From an uncultured Lachnospiraceae bacterium (GTDB lineage Bacteria; Bacillota; Clostridia; Lachnospirales; Lachnospiraceae), in assembly GCA_910583815.1 (NCBI GenBank), contig CAJTZB010000158.1, positions 1 to 5,854 of the forward strand: a stretch of 5,854 nucleotides of DNA, read 5' to 3'. Of this stretch, positions 1-2,854 are shown piece after piece. Every line of letters begins with the position of its first letter. Position 1 is the first letter of the stretch. The notes under the pieces were generated by a model. The model had not been told where the DNA came from, searched no databases, and saw only the letters and a list, made by a program, of their open reading frames with translations. The position numbers and the translations under genes were made by a program.

Positions 1-908
1 GAATTGATGTGACATTTGCAGATCCAGACAGTTCGGAAGAAGAATTGTCTTCCTTAGTAAAAGAAAACACAAAGCTGATATTTGCAGAGACGCTTTCCAA
101 TCCGTCGCTTGTTGTATGCGATATTGAAAAATTTGCAGCCGTAGCTCATAAGCACGGAATTCCGCTGTTTATTGACAATACTTTTGCAACACCGATGCTT
201 TGCCGTCCGTTTGAGCATGGGGCGGATGTTGTAATCCATTCAACTTCCAAATATCTGGATGGACATGCAACTGCACTTGGTGGAGTAATTGTAGACAGTG
301 GGAACTTTCCTTGGGATAATGGAAAATTTCCGGGACTTTCTACGCCGGATGATTCCTATCATGGCATGGTCTATACAAGAGACTGTGGTAAGGCAGCTTT
401 TATTACAAAAGCAAGAGTGCAGCTGATGCGTGACCTTGGTTCTACGCCGTCTCCGCAGAATGCATTCTATTTAAATCTGGGAATGGAAACGCTTCATCTT
501 CGGATGGAACGCCATTGCAAGAATGCTATGGCAGTGGCAGAATGGCTGAATAAGAATGAACATGTTTCATGGGTCAACTATCCGGGGCTTGCAGGGAACA
601 GATACCATCAGCTTGCAGAGAAGTATCTTCCGGACGGAACAAGCGGCGTAATTTCCTTTGGTGTAAAAGGTGGCAGAAATGCTGCGATGAAGTTTATGGA
701 TAGCGTAAAGTTAGCTGCCATTGTTGTGCATGTGGCGGATGTCCGGACAAGCGTGCTTCATCCTGCCAGTACAACACACCGCCAGATGACAGACGAACAG
801 CTGATTGCAGCCGGCGTCAGCCCTGATTTGATCCGGATGTCTGTTGGCATTGAGGATGCGGAAGATATTATTGCTGATTTAGAACAGGCACTTAGGGTTT
901 CTGGCTGA
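1..908 (+). CDS. metY: O-acetylhomoserine sulfhydrylase (MetY), 5'-truncated by the window edge
   Basis: This is a PLP-dependent enzyme of the Cys/Met metabolism family. MetY makes homocysteine (or methionine) from O-acetylhomoserine and sulfide (or methanethiol) in the cytosol. The frame is open from base 3 to the TGA at 906-908, about 301 residues; the family is usually about 425-430 long, so roughly the first 120-130 residues are missing. The GTG at 9 is an internal valine, not a start. Seen directly: the cofactor-binding Asp in FIDNTFATP (codon 174-176), the Schiff-base Lys in STSKYLDGH (codon 249-251), the MetY-type block YHGMVYT...GKAAFITKARVQLMRDLG, then LETLHLRMERH-like sequence and, near the end, LHPASTTH and SVGIEDAEDIIADLEQAL. 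The first block and the overall spacing favour MetY over cystathionine gamma-synthase or beta-lyase. One oddity is that the segment before LHPASTTH reads HVADVRTSV where many MetY proteins have NVGDAKSL. Family assignment is firm; the preferred sulfur donor cannot be told from sequence. Confidence 0.93.
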   Translation, partial: IDVTFADPDSSEEELSSLVKENTKLIFAETLSNPSLVVCDIEKFAAVAHKHGIPLFIDNTFATPMLCRPFEHGADVVIHSTSKYLDGHATALGGVIVDSGNFPWDNGKFPGLSTPDDSYHGMVYTRDCGKAAFITKARVQLMRDLGSTPSPQNAFYLNLGMETLHLRMERHCKNAMAVAEWLNKNEHVSWVNYPGLAGNRYHQLAEKYLPDGTSGVISFGVKGGRNAAMKFMDSVKLAAIVVHVADVRTSVLHPASTTHRQMTDEQLIAAGVSPDLIRMSVGIEDAEDIIADLEQALRVSG

Positions 909-909
909 A

Positions 910-935
910 TATTTTGTCAGAAACTGCACAAAATA
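910..935 (+). other. Small A/T-rich stem-loop directly after metY
   Basis: Bases 910-920 pair with 924-935 (ATTTTGTCAG against CTG, a bulged C at 927, then ACAAAAT, closed by T910-A935), leaving an AAA loop. It starts two bases after the metY stop. An alternative stem, 898-905 with 916-923, uses part of the same sequence and reaches back into the last metY codons, so the two cannot form together. It may stabilise the 3' end of the metY transcript or assist the larger hairpin just downstream. No U-tract follows, so it is not a terminator by itself. The function is unknown. Confidence 0.35.
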
Positions 936-936
936 A

Positions 937-1004
937 AAGGGACTTGGTGTCTCGTACCATTCATTTTCAGTCAAATGTAGGTGGTACGGTACACCGGGTC
1001 CCTT
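937..1004 (+). terminator. Long imperfect hairpin between metY and tepA, possible (bidirectional) terminator or leader structure
   Basis: Arms 937-959 and 982-1004 pair over 23 positions: 19 Watson-Crick pairs, three G-U pairs (944/997, 945/996, 952/989) and one C-U mismatch (951/990). An inner stem, CATTT 962-966 with AAATG 973-977, caps it with a six-base loop. A GAAATTTTT tail follows on the + strand, and a TTTTATTTT tail follows on the - strand, so either direction could terminate. All three non-Watson-Crick pairs are U-G only in + strand RNA (they would be A-C in the reverse transcript), which favours a + strand RNA role. Only 26 bases separate it from the tepA start, too little for a promoter, so tepA is either read through this structure or carries it in its leader. 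The right arm contains GGTGGTAC, reminiscent of a T-box core, but no other T-box parts are visible. Confidence 0.5.
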
Positions 1005-1016
1005 GAAATTTTTGTG

Positions 1017-1022
1017 AAGGAG
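1017..1022 (+). promoter_or_regulatory. Ribosome binding site fixing the TTG start of tepA
   Basis: AAGGAG lies eight bases before the TTG at 1031, an ideal spacing. An in-frame TGA at 1004-1006 closes the frame upstream, and no ATG or GTG lies in frame between that stop and the TTG. The site therefore decides in favour of the rare TTG initiation codon. Confidence 0.8.
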
Positions 1023-1030
1023 TAGGGCAG

Positions 1031-1711
1031 TTGGGAGATAAAAAATCAGAAAATAATACGAATACGCAAGATGAAAAGATTTCGGAATATGGGCAGGCAG
1101 TGCTGGATAAGAATAAAAAAGATGTAAAACTTCATTTGCTGACGATTATCGGAGAAATTGAAGGACATGAAAACTCGCCGGGAAATGTTAAGACGACAAA
1201 GTATGAGCATCTGCTTCCGCAGCTGGCGGCAATCGAAGACGATGACAGCATTCAGGGAGTACTTGTTCTGCTGAATACTGTCGGCGGAGACGTTTCATGC
1301 GGACTGGCGCTTGCAGAAATGATTGCTTCTATTGACAAACCAAAGGTTTCCCTTGTCATTGGAGACAGCCATTCGATCGGGGTGCCGCTTGCAACGGCGG
1401 CGGATTATGCATTTATTGTGCCATCAGGCACAATGTTAATTCATCCGGTCAGAATGAGCGGTATGGTGATAGGAGCGCCGCAGACTTATGACTATTTCCA
1501 GAGGATACAAGACAGAATTACAGGTTTTATCTCCAGCCACAGCAGAGTTTCCAAGGAACGCATGGAACAGATGATGATGGAGACAGAGCAGATGACAAAA
1601 GACCTTGGAACACTTTTGGTTGGTCAGGATGCAGTCAGAGAGGGTCTTGTAGATGAGGTGGGGGGAATCAGCCAGGCAATGAAGAAGCTGTACGAGATGA
1701 TTGGAGCTTAA
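1031..1711 (+). CDS. tepA: TepA/YmfB-type ClpP-like serine peptidase
   Basis: This 226-residue protein has the ClpP/crotonase fold and belongs to the TepA (YmfB) branch rather than being housekeeping ClpP. Seen in the translation: a polar, Lys/Asn-rich N-terminus (about 1-32), the branch-typical stretch IIGEIEGHE (39-47), KTTKYEHLLPQ (54-64), then LLNTVGGDV (80-88), GDSHSIGVP (111-119), LIHPVR (136-141) and GQDAVREGLVDEVGG (198-212). By alignment in my head to ClpP, the triad would be Ser115, His138 and Asp191, all present, so it should be catalytically competent. There is no signal peptide or membrane segment, which implies a cytosolic protein. Bacillus TepA has been described as aiding protein translocation or degrading peptides and spore proteins; its role here is inferred only. 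The usual neighbour in Bacillus is spoIIIE; here uppP sits between tepA and the translocase gene. The start is TTG, supported by a strong ribosome binding site. A hairpin terminator follows the stop. Confidence 0.9.
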   Translation: MGDKKSENNTNTQDEKISEYGQAVLDKNKKDVKLHLLTIIGEIEGHENSPGNVKTTKYEHLLPQLAAIEDDDSIQGVLVLLNTVGGDVSCGLALAEMIASIDKPKVSLVIGDSHSIGVPLATAADYAFIVPSGTMLIHPVRMSGMVIGAPQTYDYFQRIQDRITGFISSHSRVSKERMEQMMMETEQMTKDLGTLLVGQDAVREGLVDEVGGISQAMKKLYEMIGA

Positions 1712-1718
1712 GCTTATA

Positions 1719-1765
1719 GAAGGGACTGCCGCATAAAATATGGGTTTTTCTGCGGCGGCCTCTTT
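1719..1765 (+). terminator. Probable intrinsic terminator after tepA
   Basis: Bases 1719-1733 pair with 1751-1765. The core GCCGCA/TGCGGC (1728-1733 with 1751-1756) is perfect; the outer part adds eight more pairs, including U-G pairs at 1727/1757, 1723/1761 and 1719/1765, with one A-C mismatch at 1725/1759. The 17-base loop is A/T-rich. The stem begins eight bases after the tepA stop. The U-rich end (TCTTT) is mostly inside the stem and the following AAAAT is not a classic U-tract, so termination efficiency is uncertain. Confidence 0.6.
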
Positions 1766-1776
1766 AAAATACGCTC

Positions 1777-1805
1777 TTGTTTTCTTGCCTTCTCTCTATT
1801 ATAAT
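1777..1805 (+). promoter_or_regulatory. Sigma-A-type promoter for uppP
   Basis: A perfect -10 box, TATAAT (1800-1805), lies 17 bases after TTGTTT (1777-1782), a weak -35 with the key TTG. Transcription would begin near 1811-1813, giving a leader of about 50 bases before the uppP ATG at 1861. It lies immediately after the tepA terminator, as expected for the first gene of a new unit. No operator palindrome is evident around it. Confidence 0.7.
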
Positions 1806-1840
1806 GATACTAAGGTTAAAATGAGCGGACTTGATTTGGA

Positions 1841-1849
1841 AAGGAAGGA
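1841..1849 (+). promoter_or_regulatory. Ribosome binding site of uppP
   Basis: AAGGAAGGA lies about 11 bases before the ATG at 1861. It supports that start over an in-frame TTG at 1831, which has no good site upstream and would add ten residues (IWKGRNKNT-like) not found at the start of UppP proteins. Confidence 0.7.
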
Positions 1850-1860
1850 ATAAGAATACT

Positions 1861-2739
1861 ATGTCAATTTTGGAAGCAATTATTATGGGACTGATACAAG
1901 GACTTGCAGAGTTCCTGCCAATCAGCAGTTCCGGACATCTGGCCATTTTTAAGCAGGTGCTACATATTGAAGTAGAAACAGGGCTTTTATTTGATGTGCT
2001 TCTTCATCTTGGAACATTGATTGCTATTTTTGTGGCTTTCTGGAAAGATGTCAGAATGCTGATTTATGAGGGGTTCTGTATTGTCGGAGACTTCTTTAAA
2101 AATATCTGGTATGCAGTTTCCAATCTGTTTGCAGATAAAGAGCACAAAAGGGAATATGTTAAAATGGCAGCAACACCATACCGGCGCTTTGTGATGTTAG
2201 TTATTGTTTCAACAATACCAACTGGAATTATTGGCATTTTGTTTCAGGATATGATCGAAACTGCAGCAGCAGGTATTTTAATACCAGGTATTATGCTGCT
2301 TGTTACAGGAGTGCTGCTTTTGGTAGCAGACCATGTGGATTCCGGCACTCTGACAGAAGAGACTGCGAGCTATCCTAAAGCATTGCTGCTTGGTGTTGCG
2401 CAGGGAGCTGCAACTCTGCCTGGATTATCTCGTTCTGGAACAACAATTACGGCAGGACTGCTCAGTGGCTTTGAACGCAGCTTTGCGGTACGTTATTCAT
2501 TTATTATGTCGATTCCGGCAGTGCTTGGAGCAGCTATACTGGAACTTAAGGATTTTGAACCATCTATGGTGGCTTCTTCCGAGCTTTTGGCGTATGCCGT
2601 CGGAACGGCAGTTGCTGCGGCTGTTGGCTATATCAGCATCAAAACTATGTTAGTGCTTGTGAGAGGCAAGAAATTCAAGTATTTTTCATTTTATTGCTTT
2701 TTGGTAGGAGCCATTGCAATCGGGGCATACATTATTTAG
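1861..2739 (+). CDS. uppP: Undecaprenyl-diphosphatase (UppP/BacA)
   Basis: This is a 292-residue polytopic membrane protein. UppP removes a phosphate from undecaprenyl diphosphate on the outer face of the membrane, regenerating the lipid carrier for peptidoglycan and other wall polymers; extra copies give bacitracin resistance. Both family signature motifs are visible: QGLAEFLPISSSGH at 13-26 (Gln13 where E. coli has Glu, Glu17, Ser22-24, His26) and PGLSRSGTT at 187-195 with the essential Arg191. Hydrophobic segments lie at about 1-20, 42-61, 110-130, 138-156, 174-186, 212-228, 243-263 and 274-292. A longer hydrophilic loop (about 62-109, with ADKEHKREYVK) makes it about 20 residues longer than the E. 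coli protein, a common Firmicute feature as far as I know. The ATG at 1861 is chosen because MSILEAIIMGLIQG matches the family start. It has its own promoter upstream and may be co-transcribed with ftsK downstream (115-base gap). Confidence 0.96.
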   Translation: MSILEAIIMGLIQGLAEFLPISSSGHLAIFKQVLHIEVETGLLFDVLLHLGTLIAIFVAFWKDVRMLIYEGFCIVGDFFKNIWYAVSNLFADKEHKREYVKMAATPYRRFVMLVIVSTIPTGIIGILFQDMIETAAAGILIPGIMLLVTGVLLLVADHVDSGTLTEETASYPKALLLGVAQGAATLPGLSRSGTTITAGLLSGFERSFAVRYSFIMSIPAVLGAAILELKDFEPSMVASSELLAYAVGTAVAAAVGYISIKTMLVLVRGKKFKYFSFYCFLVGAIAIGAYII

Positions 2740-2804
2740 AGGGAGCAGGTTGAAAAATCTCTGATTTTTTAATCAGGAATTTGTGCTGCCGCACAAGCTT
2801 CCCT
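2740..2804 (+). other. Structured region between uppP and ftsK (possible three-way junction)
   Basis: Two perfect small hairpins are present: 2761-2766 with 2771-2776 (CTGATT, TTTT loop, AATCAG) and 2781-2786 with 2791-2796 (TTGTGC, TGCC loop, GCACAA). They are enclosed by an outer helix, AGGGA 2740-2744 with TCCCT 2800-2804 plus G2745-C2798 and C2746-G2797, with a bulged T at 2799. The structure begins on the base after the uppP stop. The first hairpin could instead extend outward (2755-2758 with 2779-2782, across U-G 2760/2777 and a mismatch), competing with the second. There is no U-tract after it, so it is not a standard terminator. No riboswitch class is recognised. The remaining 2805-2854 holds only the ftsK ribosome binding site as far as I can see. 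Confidence 0.4.
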
Positions 2805-2836
2805 TCTAAATTGAAAGCCGTCCACAGTGGCAGAAT

Positions 2837-2844
2837 GAGAGAGG
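2837..2844 (+). promoter_or_regulatory. Ribosome binding site of ftsK
   Basis: GAGAGAGG lies ten bases before the ATG at 2855. It is moderately strong and is the only purine-rich site placed properly for that start. No -35/-10 pair of convincing quality was found between 2740 and 2854, which suggests ftsK relies at least partly on transcription from upstream. Confidence 0.6.
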
Positions 2845-2854
2845 TAGATAGGTT

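Noticed and set aside
914..939. TTGTCA as a -35 for tepA
   Set aside because: The best downstream -10-like sequence (TAAAAG) is only 14 bases away, and normal spacings land on G-rich sequence of the long hairpin.
937..1010. T-box riboswitch suggested by GGTGGTAC in the right arm of the long hairpin
   Set aside because: There is no room for Stem I, which would lie inside metY; the core does not match AGGGTGGNACCGCG well; and no downstream terminator competes with it. At most it is a chance resemblance or a relic.
1831..1860. Earlier TTG start for uppP
   Set aside because: No ribosome binding site at proper spacing, it would leave only a very short leader from the mapped-looking promoter, and the added ten residues do not match the start of UppP proteins.
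2750..2773. TTGAAA with a downstream TTTAAT as an ftsK promoter
   Set aside because: The spacer is only 12 bases, too short for a sigma-A promoter; another TTGAAA at 2811 has no acceptable -10 box.
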